This document shows, piece by piece, positions 1 through 12,090 of a stretch of DNA of 64,000 nt. Under the pieces are notes generated by a model. The model did not search any database. It was not told the origin of the DNA and worked only from the letters and a program-made list of their open reading frames with translations. The DNA is taken from NCBI RefSeq assembly GCF_945859685.1, contig NC_079147.1:168375174-168439173 (forward strand). Reading direction: 5' to 3'. Each line of letters starts with the position of its first letter. The stretch's first letter is position 1. Origin of the DNA: Eupeodes corollae. Its lineage: Eukaryota > Arthropoda > Insecta > Diptera > Syrphidae. A program made the position numbers and the translations under genes.

Positions 1-2380
1 TATACATCTTAACGATATCTGCAGTTAGCGCGTATCGATAAAGTCTAAAACGTAGCAAAATAATCAAAAGCTCATCCTGTATAGTAGGACCCACCATTAG
101 TATTCCATTTAAAGAAATTTGTGATGATGTGCGGCAAGATGCGTCGAAGACTACACGTAACTTTGTTGATACGCTATCAGGCCTTAATACATATTGATGC
201 GGAAGATAATAATGATCTTCATCAAGGTTTGGATTGGGAACTAGAGACATGTGACCTAAACGTTCGTATTCTTTTAAGAAATCAGAATATTGACTTTTTA
301 TTGATGCATTTTTGGATAACCTACGCTCAAGCGACAAAAATCTTCTAAAAGCAATATCGTAAGAGCCTCCAAGACAGCTAGGATGTTTTTTGAAAGGTAG
401 TTGTACCATAAGCCGACCGCTAGGAAGCACCTTAATTGTGTCTATGAAATGCTTTTCGCATTCATTCTGCTCTTCAGACCATATTGACCGTAGACCTTGA
501 ATTTCTTCAAATTCAAAGAATTTTTCAAAATATTTATCAAGACCAACTTCAAGTGTATTGGCTACGCACGATGCTTTCTTTGTAGTGTTGTATTTTGATT
601 TGTATCTTCCAGATACAATCCATCCTAATGCAGTTTGTTGCAATGATGGAAGACCCTCTCCGAGTTTTATCTGACCTGATTCTAATAAATCGAAGAAAGC
701 TTCAGCCCCTAATAATAAATCGATTTGTGACGGTTGATTAAAATTCTCATCAGCAAGCTCTAAATTAGAAGGTAGATTCCAACTGCTTACATTGAGAGAT
801 GCTTCAGGCTGATACCCAGTGATGGAAGGTGCAACTAAAAACTCGAGAGAAATTTCAAAGTTGCTATATCGTGAACGGATTGTTGATTGAGTTTGATATT
901 TTATTTTTGTTTCAGTCACTCCTATTCCGACGATGTCAACATTCTTACGATGTTTCCTTAGACCAAGTGAATTGGCGAACTTTTCATTAATAAAATTGAC
1001 TTGTGAACCAGAATCTAGTAGAACCCTACCGAGTTGAAAGCCTTCCGATGAGTCCTTGATAAGAACTAATGCTGTTGCTAAAATAACTTGTGCTTCAGGA
1101 ACTTGCTCTTTTTCCATTGCGGAATGAGTTGCAGCTGATGTGCTTTGACCAGATGTATCTGAGGGAGGATTAATACCAGAATTGGTGTCTGCAGGTTGAG
1201 TCCTATGCAAAAGGCTATGATGTGCTTGTTTGCAAGTCTTGCACTTATAAGACGATGGACATCTTAATACACTATGACCCTTCCCTAAACAATTCAGACA
1301 CAAGCCTAGTTTTTTGGTTTTCCAAAATCTATCCATAACCGAAAGCTCAAGAAATTTTTTACAATTTGTAATTGAATGGTTAAGGTCTCGACATAAGATA
1401 CAGGATCGTTGGTTTGCAGCAAGCGAAGTTTGTGGGCGATGAGGATTTACTATTGTTGGCTTTGTTGATGAATGTTTGTTGAATGTCTTCACGCATTGTT
1501 CCGAACGAATATGCTTGCTATCTCTTGCTTCCAAATATTGGCACCGTTTATTGAGTATGCTTGCACAATCCTTCCAATCCGGCAACTTCTTATAGTCCAG
1601 TTGTTCATCCCACTTCGATTGTATATCTGTGTCAACCTTCGACATCGCAATATGAATTATTATTGCGTTACAAATATTCTCATGCGATCCTATAGAAAGT
1701 AGCGAACTAATCAACGCCGAAATATTGTCTACCAAGCTCCGAAGAGAAACAGAAGAAGCTTTTTGAACCTTAGGTAATTCGATCAGCTGTGAGATATATT
1801 CTAAGAAAATGAGGCAATCATTATCATAGCGCTCTTTCAAACTAAGAAGTGCCTTGGGATAATTGGCTTCCGTGACTTGAAAAGCCTTAACTGTGCCAAG
1901 AGCTTGATCACTCAAACAAGAAAGCAAGTAATTAAATGTTTCTATTTTTGTCAAACTTAAATCATTTTCTACCAAATTGTTGTACGAATTTATAAAATTT
2001 TTATAGTCTGAATATCTTCCACTAAACTTTGGTAAACGTTGTTTTGGAAGATGACTAATTGTATGTGGGACAGTAGAAACTGTCATGTCTGCGATACTAC
2101 TTCGTCTACCAGTACCCAAAAGCGAAAGAATTTTAGTTTTTGCGGTGATGTACAAATCTTCTATTTCACCTCTACTAGTATCTGTTGGTAATAAAACTTC
2201 TATTTTGGTTTGATATGCTAATATTTGTTTAAAATACGACTCCAAAATTCCTAGACGACATTCAAGTTCAGTTGAAGTTAGGGCGTTAGAATTGGATTCC
2301 ACGATATTCTTTATCCGAGATATACTTCCTTTAGTAGAAGCTCGTTGTTGTTTTAATTCATCAAGTGTTGGTTCAGCCAT
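1..2380 (-). mobile_element. BEL/Pao retrotransposon Gag-protease-RT polyprotein, partial at window edge
   Basis: One reading frame stays open from an ATG at 2380 to position 1 and continues out of the window, about 793 codons with no stop. In order it shows an N-terminal Gag region beginning MAEPTLDELKQQ; a DUF1759-like stretch (PKFSGRYSDYKNFINSY); two Cys/His knuckles around 1400-1230 (CILCRDLNHSITNCKK, then CLNCLGKGHSVLRCP); a retropepsin-like protease with LLDSGSQVNFINEKF around 1020-975; the linker typical of BEL/Pao (LGAEAFFDLL, LGWIVSG); and the start of the reverse transcriptase (LRVVFDASCRT, then ADIVKMY at the edge). All checked motifs lie in the same frame. Known for the family: Gag packages RNA, protease matures the polyprotein, RT-RNaseH-integrase follow. 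The RT core, RNaseH and integrase are outside the window, so overall integrity is unknown. Confidence 0.9.
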
Positions 2381-3930
2381 TTTAGATTTTTAATTTTCTA
2401 TTATTCTTTAAACAGCGACAGTAAAAACAAAAACGATTATAATTTATTGAAAATTCAATTAAATTTATTCAACAAATCAAAAATGCTAGGTGGCAACCCT
2501 GTTGTAAAGAATAAAATTTCCCAATAAAAAACTGTCCCAACAAATAAAATCTCACGGCGAGTTGAATTCAAAGATAGATTGTGAGAATTGAGATTAATCC
2601 AAAATCCAATTTTAACAAGCGAATTTATTCTGTACTAAGAATTTCTTTTCAAAGCATTGAAGGTTAAACCTACGAAAAGGCAAAAGTTGTTTAATGCATT
2701 TCAACGACAAAAAAATGCTATTCAAAAAAGCTCTATCAGTGAATTGATCATGAAGCAAAAATCTCCCCCGACGACGACGATGATGGCGATGATGACGATG
2801 ATGACAACGTTGACGACCTGGGTGATGATGTATTGGCGAAATGAAGATCGATGCACTGATATCAAGTTGAAATCGAATCAGGTGTGTATACCATGGAGAT
2901 GTTATGTGGCTACGATAAGAGAGTACGAGCGAATAGAGCAAAGCGATAAATGAAATCAATGATGTTGTGTGCCGAAATGTTGATCTGTGCACTGAAATCG
3001 AAATCAGGTGTGTATACTATGGATCCTATTTGTGGATTGTAAGTAACGAGAGAACGAGCGAATAGAGCGAAACGATATTATGCAATGGTGTGGTGAGTGC
3101 GTCAATGGGTTAGTTTTCGAAAATATGTTGGAAACGAAAGCTTTTTAATATTGTGTGAATGTGTGTGTGTGTTTCGCCCAAAAGTGGATCGTAATTACAC
3201 TTTTGTGGATTTTATCAATTTTTACGTGATGAAAGCACCATAAATTATGCGGATGCTGATTATGGTTAGCGAATGAATTTATGTTCGATATATGTTATTT
3301 AGTTTATGTAGTTTTATATTTAAATATTTATTTATGAAATTTATTTATAAAGCAGGATATGTTGTTCATAGTTTTATTTAAATATAGTTAGAATATATTT
3401 TATGTATGTATATAGTTTAGATATATATATAATGTACATTTGAAGATTTAGGTAATAGCAAGTTAATGGTCTTTTTTGTATGTCGAATGTGCGTTTTTTT
3501 TTTTTTGTATTTAGCTTTTATGTTGTAATTAGCTTTAAAATTATGAATTATGATGCTGGAACAACGCACATTTGAATAAAATTCAGACCGGACATACCTG
3601 GGTGGGAATTTTTATACTTATTTCCCACAATTTTCTCTGGCTTTTTAACCTGCTGGTTCGTCTTCTTCTGGGATGATTGATGAGAGTTTTCTCCTTGGAT
3701 TTTGTTCTCCTTTCTCCTGGATTTTAGCACCAACACCATGCACTCGCGACACGAAACCGATAGCGCGACGTAACCGATGAAATTTTCACTTTTAATGCAC
3801 TAATTTATAGTTTTTTGATTAAGTTTATAGTTTTTATAGTCACTTTTAGTGCAAGATATATATAAGTTTTCACACAGAATTTATTACTTTTTAAATTTTG
3901 TATAGGAATTTATGTGGATTACCACTTTAA
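2381..3930 (-). other. BEL/Pao 5' leader between primer-binding site and gag
   Basis: About 1.55 kb of non-coding sequence separates the presumed primer-binding site from the gag ATG, long for such an element. It holds an acidic-codon-like GAT/GAC microsatellite (2770-2830) and an imperfect direct duplication of about 100 bp (about 2847-2950 and 2983-3082) sharing the words CAGGTGTGTATA and GAACGAGCGAATAGAGC. No convincing protein is encoded; open frames on either strand are short and low complexity. Confidence 0.55.
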
Positions 3931-3946
3931 ACACGTTTGGGCGCCA
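3931..3946 (-). other. Candidate primer-binding site (PBS)
   Basis: On the minus strand the sequence begins TGGCGCCCAAACGTGT, four bases after the candidate 3' end of the LTR. A TGG start complementary to a tRNA CCA end directly after an LTR is the standard PBS arrangement. The tRNA species was not identified. Confidence 0.6.
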
Positions 3947-3950
3947 AAAA

Positions 3951-4440
3951 TGTACGATCAAACAACCTTGACCGTCAACCTGGGAACTCTATTTTGTCTT
4001 TTCTATGAAAAAGATAGGTAGATCCTGGTTGAGATAAATTAAGCGAAATTACTTTAGATCCTATAACTTTTAAATTACTATATTATAGCCGATATACTAT
4101 AAAAGCGAAACTATAAACTTGTAGCGAACGACGAAATGAGAATGCAGCGATTTTTCCCCTAAGGGTTTTTGAACAAGAAAAGAGATTTTATTAAAGTTGA
4201 AAGCTTCTATTTATACATACATTTTATTGCAGATTTTTAGAGAGAGAAATTACGTTATTTTTAAGTAACATTTTTAAGGCGAATTCAACAATAAGTTATT
4301 ATGGCGAATGGTATAAATGAAGCGCCAAATTCAAAAATAAATGTAATAAAAGTAGTAGAATTTATTCAATTTAAGAGTAAGTTAATTATTCAAAATTTAA
4401 TTCAAAAATAAAGTAATTTATGATGATTTGAGCTCCAACA
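3951..4440 (-). mobile_element. 5' LTR of the BEL/Pao element
   Basis: Read on the minus strand the segment starts TGTTGGAGCT and ends GTACA, giving the usual TGT...ACA ends, and is followed four bases later by the candidate PBS. Length 490 bp. The partner 3' LTR lies outside the window, so the boundary at 4440 is inferred from the termini only and the 5-bp target duplication (AATGT would follow on the plus strand) cannot be verified. Confidence 0.6.
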
Positions 4441-4559
4441 AATGTAAGACTCTACTTGTAAATAATATATAATTAATTAGATTTAAGTTTAGCTTATAAG
4501 ATATTCTATGAATGTCAAATGTACTTGTTAGAGTTGAATAATGGAATGAATGAATAAAA

Positions 4560-5853
4560 TTTAAGCCACCGACAGACATCTTTTGGCCTTGATAGTCATT
4601 GCAAATGCCAATCTAATTGAAAGTTGAAATCTTTTGAATTGAATTGGCACATCTGTGGGTATAAAAAGGATTCGCGGTAATAATATATTTTCAACTCGGA
4701 ATTTGCCGTTTAGAATTATGGCTTCGATAATATTTTTCATTAATTTTTTAATTACTAATTACGTGCCGGTGCACAACCGTGGTGAGTTCAAATTACGAAA
4801 AATTACCGGAGATCCAACCTTCAGTTGTATATTATGCGGTGGCATGCCTGGTAAATCTAATAAGTTCAAAAACTCAGTTGCATAATTTACAGCTTCACAA
4901 ATTGTATCAATATTTGTATGACACTAAGTGTCCTGGTAACAAATGTTGTATCTTGGGATTTAATTAGTTGACATCTACATTTTTGGTGATAAAATTGCTC
5001 TTTCTGCCAGCCACTCATGATTTGTATATTGTCTGTGTACATCGGAAAATATCTGGCCAATAAGGGCATCTTGTGTATCAATAACCGAGAAATCGACAGA
5101 TATCCAGTTTCATCTGTAGTAACTTTTCCGTCTCCTAATTCAATCAGTTGTTTTGAGAAATTTTAGCGGATGGATCTTGAAGCACTTGAACACTCATACT
5201 TACATTCAGTAGTACTTTTTCAACATAACGGCACAGTGGCGATGATCTTAAGCACGCGTTGATCTTATCAGCGTACGTTGAACGCGGAATAACGAGAAGT
5301 ATTTATCTGAAATAACCTGAAAATAGTGCTGCCAAATAGTCTGTCGTTGTTTTTTATATCTTTCAATGTCCTATTCAACGCCTCAAGCGAATGTTTGTGT
5401 GCCATAGTGCATTCATCACTTTGGCCATTGATGACTGCTTTTTATATTGCACACCGCGTCTGGATTATGAACTCCTCTGCATCCATCCAATAAAGTTTCC
5501 GCAATCCCAGAAGATGCAACAGCCAATGCGAAACCATTATTTGATCGTATTTTAGCAAGAATTAGCGAAATAAGGAATGTTCTGCCAGTTCCAACTTTTG
5601 CATCTAAAAAAAGAATCTTGTCCTGACGAAACTGCGAGCATGATGTGGTCATAAATGGTTCTTTGTTCTGCATTCTGAGCGTTAATTTGGCAATGACAAT
5701 GCAAAGATCCTCAATAGCATTCGATGCTTCATTCAACATAGCGTCATTGAATACTATCGTAAGATCGTTGCACCGTGTACGATGTTGATGCAAACAAACC
5801 ATAGCACTTAAGAATATAAAAAATAGATAAAAACCTATTCTCAGACCTACCAA
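4560..5853 (-). pseudogene. Helitron helicase C-terminal remnant
   Basis: Minus-strand reading, with several frameshifts and stops, gives the Pif1-like helicase tail of a Helitron. From 5853 to 5416: a degraded Walker A (AKVGTGRT for the usual GGTGKT) followed by FLISLILAKIRSNNGFALAVASSGIAETLLDG. Near 5270-5160: INACLRSSPLCRYV and QDPSAKIS. Near 5060-4740: WLAERAILSPK, then PGMPPH. At 4735-4570: KLMKNIIEAIILNGKFRVE, then IPTDVPIQFKRF and RLAFAMTIKAK. Known role of the family: strand unwinding during rolling-circle transposition. The Rep/HUH nuclease part is absent, and the altered Walker A and many breaks show that the copy is dead. No CTRR-type 3' hairpin end was identified. Confidence 0.8.
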
Positions 5854-6024
5854 ATATATATATGCAAAATTTCATTGAATTTGGTTCAGCCGTTTCGTAG
5901 GATTATGGCAACTAACACTGTGACAGGATTTTTTATATATTATATATTGATCAATAAGAATAATGGTGTCCATTCTTTAACTAGAAGTTAGTGGTGAATA
6001 ACACATCAATTGAAAAGGTTTCTC

Positions 6025-6426
6025 TTAAGGATAGGGGAATATATTGAAAATTTTTGAAGCTGTATATGTATAAAAATGTGAAAAATGTGTTCTATAAGCA
6101 AAAGGTAAATCAACTAAGCTCATATTGTTCACACGAAGGTTGTACATTTGATAATTCCGACTAGGAATATTTCCGCTTTGTTTGAAAAATTCTCTCAAAA
6201 ATTTAAAAATATATAAATGCCTAATTGGTAGAATTATCAATTCCCTAAATAAAGGCCAACTTTCACCCGACTGATTTGTAATTAAAATAATTCGTATTAA
6301 ATACTTCTCTGCAATCAATAGAGGTTGAAAAGTATTAACGTAGAAACCAACCCAGCTTGTTATGCCGTATTGCAGCTTTGAGTTTGCAAGCCCATAAAAT
6401 AAAATTTTAAACCTTTTTGGGAACAA
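6025..6426 (-). pseudogene. LINE reverse transcriptase C-terminal fragment
   Basis: A 133-codon frame contains the pattern found after the RT thumb of non-LTR retrotransposons: a YGLANSKLQYGITSW segment, a region rich in Ile/Leu (LLIAEKYLIRIILI), then SWPLFRELIILPIRHLYIFK. No RT catalytic motif or endonuclease is present, so it is a 3' fragment. The clade cannot be named from this piece. It is not obviously the same family as the larger LINEs of the window. Confidence 0.65.
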
Positions 6427-6880
6427 AAAGACTTAATTAAATAACTTTTTCGTATGACCAATAACATGTATGTTTCAATCACATGAATATGATTCTTCCA
6501 ATTTAAATTGCTATCAATTACTACTCTGCATTTTTAAATCTTCACACAAACAGAACAGAAGAAATATGAAAATTATTTAAGTGGAACAGAGATAGTGGAT
6601 CAAAAACGCAGAGATCTTCATAAATGAAAATAGCATATTTAAAACTAAAACAAGTAACTTTTCAAGCAGAATAACTGCTTGAACAGAATTAGATGCAGCT
6701 GTAGCTAAAAAAATCGCTGTAGTATAAGCTGTCAATAAAAACGCTCACTAATGTAGCAAAGGTCGCCCACAATGGTGTAGCACAGGAAGAACGTCAGCTG
6801 TCATTTTTGTTGACATTTATACATTTGTGTTTAATTTTGTGACTATTGTAATTTTTGGGCAACTTTCAATTTTATAAAAA

Positions 6881-7752
6881 ATGGACCATTTAAATTGCAT
6901 TTATTGCAATGATAATGCAAATGTGCTTTGGCGGAATGAAGCTTTTAAAGAAGAGAAAACGAAGGTGGTGGGTACGTCCTTTGTACCAAGAAAGACCTAC
7001 GAAAGGTTTCTTTGAAACAACTTTTCAGGTGGGGTAAAATGTTTAATGGTCTTGCTTAAATTATCTTAAAACCTTTCAGTTTATCAAAAACAATGACGTA
7101 GAACTATTTTTTAAGGCCACTCGGCTAACCAGGATGCAATATGATTTGTTGTTGTCTCTTTTAAATTCAAGCCTACAAAAAAATCCATTAGAACTCCAAT
7201 AAGTCCAGATCCAAAGTGTAGGATGGTGTTAACATTTTTGTAAGTCATGTTTCAAAATCGAAAGTATTTATTAAATATCCACTACTACTACTACTATCTC
7301 CGGTTTATATGCCAAATTGCAACATGGGAGATTGGAAAGACATCAGCAACGAGTTCGACAGACGATGTCATATGCCCCACTGCCTCGATGGAAAGCACGT
7401 TGCTATAAAGCGTCCGCCAAATTCGGGTTCTAAATATTATAACTACAAGGGATTTTTTAGTATTGTGTTGCTTGCTGTTTGCGATGCTTACTATACCTTC
7501 ACCGTAGTTGATGTAGGAGCTTATGGCAGCCAGAGCGACGGTGGTATCTTTAGCAATTCCGGATTTGGAAAGCAAGTGTTTCTCAACAAAATTGAATTGC
7601 CACCACCCGAAAAACTTCCCAACTCCAATAAAGTAGCGCCATACTTCTTTGTTGCTGATAGTACGTTCCCGCTTAGACAAAACCTTATGAGGCCCTACCC
7701 TGGAAATTTATTGGATTTACCACACGAGGTTTTTCAATTTCAGGCTCTCTAG
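6881..7752 (+). pseudogene. PIF/Harbinger-type transposase, internally deleted
   Basis: The 5' part (from about 6881) contains a KRRWWVRPLYQERPTKGFF segment typical of Harbinger transposase N-termini. A short intron follows (GT at about 7030, AG at about 7079), then FKATRLTRMQYDLLL. A frame change leads to RTPISPDPKCRMVLTF, after which a large piece of the protein is missing. The frame from 7309 to 7752 carries the DDE_Tnp_4 core: HCLDGKHVAIKRPPNSGS, NYKGFFSIVLLAVCDA, a DVGAYGSQSDGGIF motif, and FFVADSTFPLRQNLMRPYPG. The C-terminal helices normally following RPYPG are replaced by an unrelated tail and stop. The family cuts and pastes at TTA/TAA sites. This copy cannot encode a full enzyme. 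Confidence 0.8.
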
Positions 7753-8767
7753 AGCGTTTTCAAAACTAATTTTTCTAATTGTCGAAATTCACTCGTCGGG
7801 TAACATGTTTTCGATACTTCGAGTTTTGCTTGATTTTTTAAATTTTTTGGAAACTTTTTAAGTTTTTTTACTAAAGACTGGCAGAACAATTCATCCTCAA
7901 CAGAATCAGGCAAAACAGAAGCAGGGGGAGGAGCTGCAACCGTTATCACTTGGGAAGCCTCTCGAGGTTTCTCTAGGAAATCCTGAACCGATTTCATCGC
8001 AGCTAAAAATGATGACTCCATAGTCATTTTTTGCCTCTTTGCAGTTCCGTTAGAGCTCGATAGCGTGGTTGTTGGAACAGGTCTGGGGAATTAAACAAAT
8101 CGAATTCCGGTTCTTCAGGGCTTGTGAATCATTTATATCTTCCATATTACAAAGGCTAGATGTAATATTTCTTGTCGTACTGAAAATATAAGTAAAATTT
8201 AAAAAATGTATGTATTAACATAATAAATACACTAACGGTCTTGGTTTCATGTGTTCCCTGATAAATTTCATTTGGTCACGAAACTTCCAAGAAGATTCCG
8301 GCTCTTCAGCAGCTTGAACAGATTTTGGTTTTTTGTGAAGTTCTCTGGAGAAGCAATCTCTTAGGGTCTTCCACTTCTTTTTGCATACATCAACTAATAA
8401 ATTGGTTTTATATAATGCTTGAAAATAAACCATTTAAGCCAGTCACTACTTATTAGGATGAGAAGAATGTAATATAAACACAATAATTTATCACCACGAA
8501 ATAAAATGAATCTACTTTTTTCAGCAGAAGCAAAAACAAAGTTAAAAAACAAGAATTTGTGTTTATATTTTTATGAAAATTCATCCTGAGATCTAAAAAA
8601 TATTAACTGGCTTAAATTATATACTTACTCGGTAATCCCAATTCATCCGCAATATTTTTCCAAATTGCCGCTTTCTTCTTAATGTTCTTGTAGTTAGGAT
8701 TAGTTAAATCCCATAAAATTGCATGGCATCTAACTATTTCAACTAACTTTTCATTTATATTTGCCAT
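7749..8767 (-). pseudogene. MADF-BESS protein accompanying the Harbinger element
   Basis: Three minus-strand blocks look like exons of one MADF/BESS DNA-binding protein. Block 1 starts at ATG 8767 and runs to a GTAAGT donor at 8628: MANINEKLVEIVRCHAILWD, then YKNIKKKAAIWKNIADELG. Block 2 (about 8440-8225): DVCKKKWKTLRDCFSREL and WKFRDQMKFIREHMKPR. Block 3 starts after an acceptor near 8180 and ends at the stop at 7749: it includes MTMESSFLAAMKSVQDFLEK and a BESS motif DELFCQSLVKKLKKFP. Harbinger elements encode a transposase plus a Myb/SANT-like partner that binds DNA; here a MADF protein is convergent with the transposase remnant. It looks more intact than the transposase. The block 2 boundaries are approximate. 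Confidence 0.65.
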
Positions 8768-8779
8768 TTTTTTCTCTCA

Positions 8780-9290
8780 AATGCATTGAACGTTCCCAAA
8801 AAAAAGTGAAGTCAAAGAATGAAATGGGTTTTCCCTATCTGTCATCTCAAATATAGCTTGTTGCTCTGCCAAAAGTTAAAGTTGAGTCAACTTGCGCTGC
8901 AGCTACAGCTTCTCATTGTGTCGATGTATAGTATTTTCGTATCTTTTAACTTTGACAGTGCATTAAATTTTTGTTCAGCCAGTAAGGTTGATACGATTTT
9001 GGGAGTGTTTTGGGAGTAATAAATACAGACGACACAGCTGACTCAACTATCTCAACAACAACTGTCAAAAATTTCAACCAAAATAACAACACAAAATCTA
9101 TCCGCCTCACTCTATCATGAACATATGGCTGCTGGTGATTGGTGTAGTTAAAGTACTATTAGCTGTCATTTCAAGGCAGGGCGAAAAACTGAAAAAATTA
9201 GAGAACTTGCAAAACCTGATAACGAAAATTAAAAAAACACACAACTTTTTTCTGCAGCTACCACTTTACAAAAAAACATAATTATTTTTT
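8780..9290. other. Harbinger 3' flank and candidate host promoter region
   Basis: No coding sequence recognised. The outer ends of the Harbinger element (terminal inverted repeats) could not be placed; short words such as GCAGCTGTAGC near 6692 and its near-inverse near 8910 are weak candidates. If the 5'UTR exon call downstream is right, this stretch would hold the godzilla promoter; no convincing TATA box was chosen. Confidence 0.3.
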
Positions 9291-9299
9291 CTCAATCTC

Positions 9300-9663
9300 G
9301 TATTGAGAAACAATATAATATTAAAATTTTTAAAGCGTGAAAATGTAATTGCAAAATTATCTTGTTGAAACAGCCAAATCCAAGTCCGAAAGAACCGAAT
9401 TGAGAACAAAGGGTAGAGCTAGCACCAATTCGCAACACAACCCAACCAGTGAGAACTTTATTATTTTTAATTCGGGAAAATTAAATTTTTACCTAAAATT
9501 CATCAACAAAGTGCGTTTTATAATTTCTCAATATATAATATTTAATCAAGTTAAATAAAGCAACAATACAACAAAAATCAATCGTCATCATCATAATAAT
9601 TAAGCCAGAAGCTTAACAAAATAAAATACAAGTGAATGTCGTTTGCATGCAGTGAAGAAAATG
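9300..9663 (+). other. gzl: Candidate 5'UTR exon of the godzilla/RNF13-type gene
   Basis: The stretch is unique within the window, A-rich with many AAC/CAA words as fly 5'UTRs often are, and ends at ATG followed by GTATGTA, a good splice donor at 9664. The next plausible acceptor in the same orientation that precedes a coding start is CTATTTTCAG at 24101-24110. Splicing 9663 to 24111 would give a 5'UTR with one short upstream ORF closed by a TAA before the main ATG at 24279. The exon start is not defined. Evidence is only splice consensus and composition, so this call is tentative. Confidence 0.35.
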
Positions 9664-10524
9664 GTATGTAAAAATCTATTTCTTCCAAGTCGGGTGGTCT
9701 AACAAAACATGGGAGAAAATCTTCCAAAGTAAACACCAAGGGGAAACAAATACGTTGAAGGGGATGTACAATGGTACAATCTGTTTAAGGTGGATAAATT
9801 GTTATGTATTTAGCTTTTGTTTGTTGCCTTTTGGAGGTTCGAAAACATAATAATAATAATTATAATATGACTTATTATTCTTCTTTTTCTAGAGGTTCGA
9901 TGGTTGTTGTTTTATGATATTGACTTTATTTTGATTATTTTGTTATTGTTTTTTTTTTTTTTTAATAGGTATAAATTAGTCATCCGATTGGAAGCGCTAA
10001 ATATGGCATAGCGATTTCGTTAATTTTCTTTTTAAAAAACTCTCAACATCAAGTTACGAGAACTTGTTTATAGTTGTTGATAGTCTTATCAGTTACGAGT
10101 TCGAACTCTATCTAAAAGTTTAATATTTTTGTTTGTATGGTTTTCGCCACTTTACGTGTCACCTAACTTAATGTTATATTAATATGCACACACAGTGACG
10201 AAAAAAAATAATAGCAAAACTAGCCATAATTCGAAACTATTTGGGTTCGGATTAATTGTTCGTCTGTTTGGAGTTCAATCAAAAATTCACGGAGATTTGA
10301 TGATTTTAGTGGAAGCACTATGAGTTTTTGCTGGTGTTCTGAAGCCAGGCCAATTTTTTAAAATGAACGAAATCATTTGCTGTGGACTGAACTCCGTCTC
10401 TAGGCATCGGAATGAAGCCTTTGGAAAAGGGACATGCCAATATAAAAATAATGAACCGAATCACTCATAAAAGTTGTAGCAAGAATATAATTTCCATAAC
10501 ACTATAGACTTAAAATAATAGAAT

Positions 10525-12090
10525 ATGAATATAATTATTCCAATACCTAAAAATCATCGGGTGAGGAATTTAGGCCGATTTCAATTCTTCCCTTTTTGTC
10601 CAAAATCTGCGAACGAATTATGCATAAGCAAGTTAATGATTATCTCGTACGTAATGATCTTCTCGTCTCAGTTCAGTCTGGCTTTCGTGCCAAGCATAGC
10701 TGTACCACAGCAATTTTGAAAGTAGTTGAAGACATAAGAGCGCAACTATATAAAGACCAGGTTACTTTTCTTGTCTTACTGGACTTCTCCAAGGGATTTG
10801 ATATGGTAGAACACTCTATTCTTATTGATAAGATGAGCCAACGTTTCAATCTTAGTGATAGAAAACAGGCTGTCTTCTTAGAGACTGCCTTATCAAATTT
10901 TTGTCCTGTGCTACGGGGCGTTCCACAAGGATCGATTTTGGGCCCTCTGTTATTTTCTATGTACATAAATGACCTACAACATAGAATCTTGAATTCAACG
11001 AAACATTTTTATGCTGATGGTATTCAAATCTATAAAAGCTGCTCTCTTGGGCTCATAGAAAACTGTGCCAATGATCTGAACTATGATCTCTGAAGAATTA
11101 TGAGGTGGTCGGTAAACAATGGTCTCTCGCTCAATCCGAAGAAATGTAAATGTCTTGTTATCTCGAAAAAGAAGCTAGATCTGTCTTTTTTTCCCTTAAT
11201 TATGCTTGGTTCTTCAAAAATTGAATTCATGGACAAGTCAAAGAACTTAGAGTTGGTATTCAACCGAACTTTGACATGGAATAACCATATTAATGAAGTT
11301 GTGGGTAAAACATATGGGGTTTTTCGAACTTTATGGACAGCTCAAAAGTTTACACCACCAAAGACAAGATTAGTTCTAGTTAAGACTTTGGTTATACCAG
11401 TTCTAGTGTATGGTTGTGAAATATTTTCTAACTGTGATACTGAAAGCAAAAGAAAACTTCAAGTAGCATTCAATAGTGCTCTGCGCTATGTTTACAATCT
11501 GAGGAGATTCAACCATATTTCATATTTGGAAAAAATTTATTAGGCATGTCAGTTTTTAATTATATGAAGTTTCGTACCATGTGTTTGTTATTTTCAATTC
11601 TAAAAACTATGCAGCCGTCATATCTTTCTGATAAAATCCGGCTTTCGACATCCAACAGATCTGTTTGTTTAATTTTACCACATTTCACCTGCCTTACATC
11701 CGAGAAACAATTCTTTATCTCAGCTATACGCCTTTGGAATACAATTTTGCGAAACTTAAGAGAACTAAGTGACAAGCAACAATTTAGTGACGAGTTAAGC
11801 CTGTATTTTATTAACCAAAGCAACTAGCTAACTTTCACCCCCAAACCCGCTCCCATTTACCCTTATCAAGCAACTTCAACTTTAACTTTTGTTTGCTTGG
11901 AATAACGTAATGTTACTATGATTAATTTGTTTTATGTTTTATTTATTTTTCTTTTTTTTATTATTTTGTAAGCATTTAATTATTTTTTGTCATATTGTAA
12001 ACCTTTGTAATTTTAATATTTATAATTTTCACAAATTTATAAGTGTACTATTACTGTGAATTGGAATATAATAATAAATAATAATAATAT
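10525..12090 (+). mobile_element. LINE fragment, 5'-truncated, (TAA)n tail (family shared with 38860-41220)
   Basis: Sense-strand RT domain read through frameshifts: IIPIPK near 10530, PFLSKICERIMHKQVNDYL, VLLDFSKGFDMVEHSILI (motif A), GVPQGSILGPLLFSMYINDL (motif B), then FYADGIQIY where YADD is expected, so the second catalytic Asp is lost. After a stop at 11092 the frame continues: GLSLNPKKCKCLVISKK, NLELVFNRTLTW, then KTLVIPVLVYGCEIF and IRLWNTILRNLRELSD at 11546-11827. The 3' untranslated part ends in AATAATAATAAT at about 12067-12090. A TAA-repeat tail is characteristic of I-clade LINEs, but the clade is not proved. The element lacks endonuclease and is dead. Confidence 0.8.

Noticed and set aside
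2612..2992. His/Arg-rich and Met-rich frames in the BEL leader
   Set aside because: Created by the GAT/GAC microsatellite read in different frames; no conserved domain.
9349..9558. 69-codon frame in the candidate godzilla 5'UTR exon
   Set aside because: No recognisable motif; lies in A-rich UTR-like sequence.
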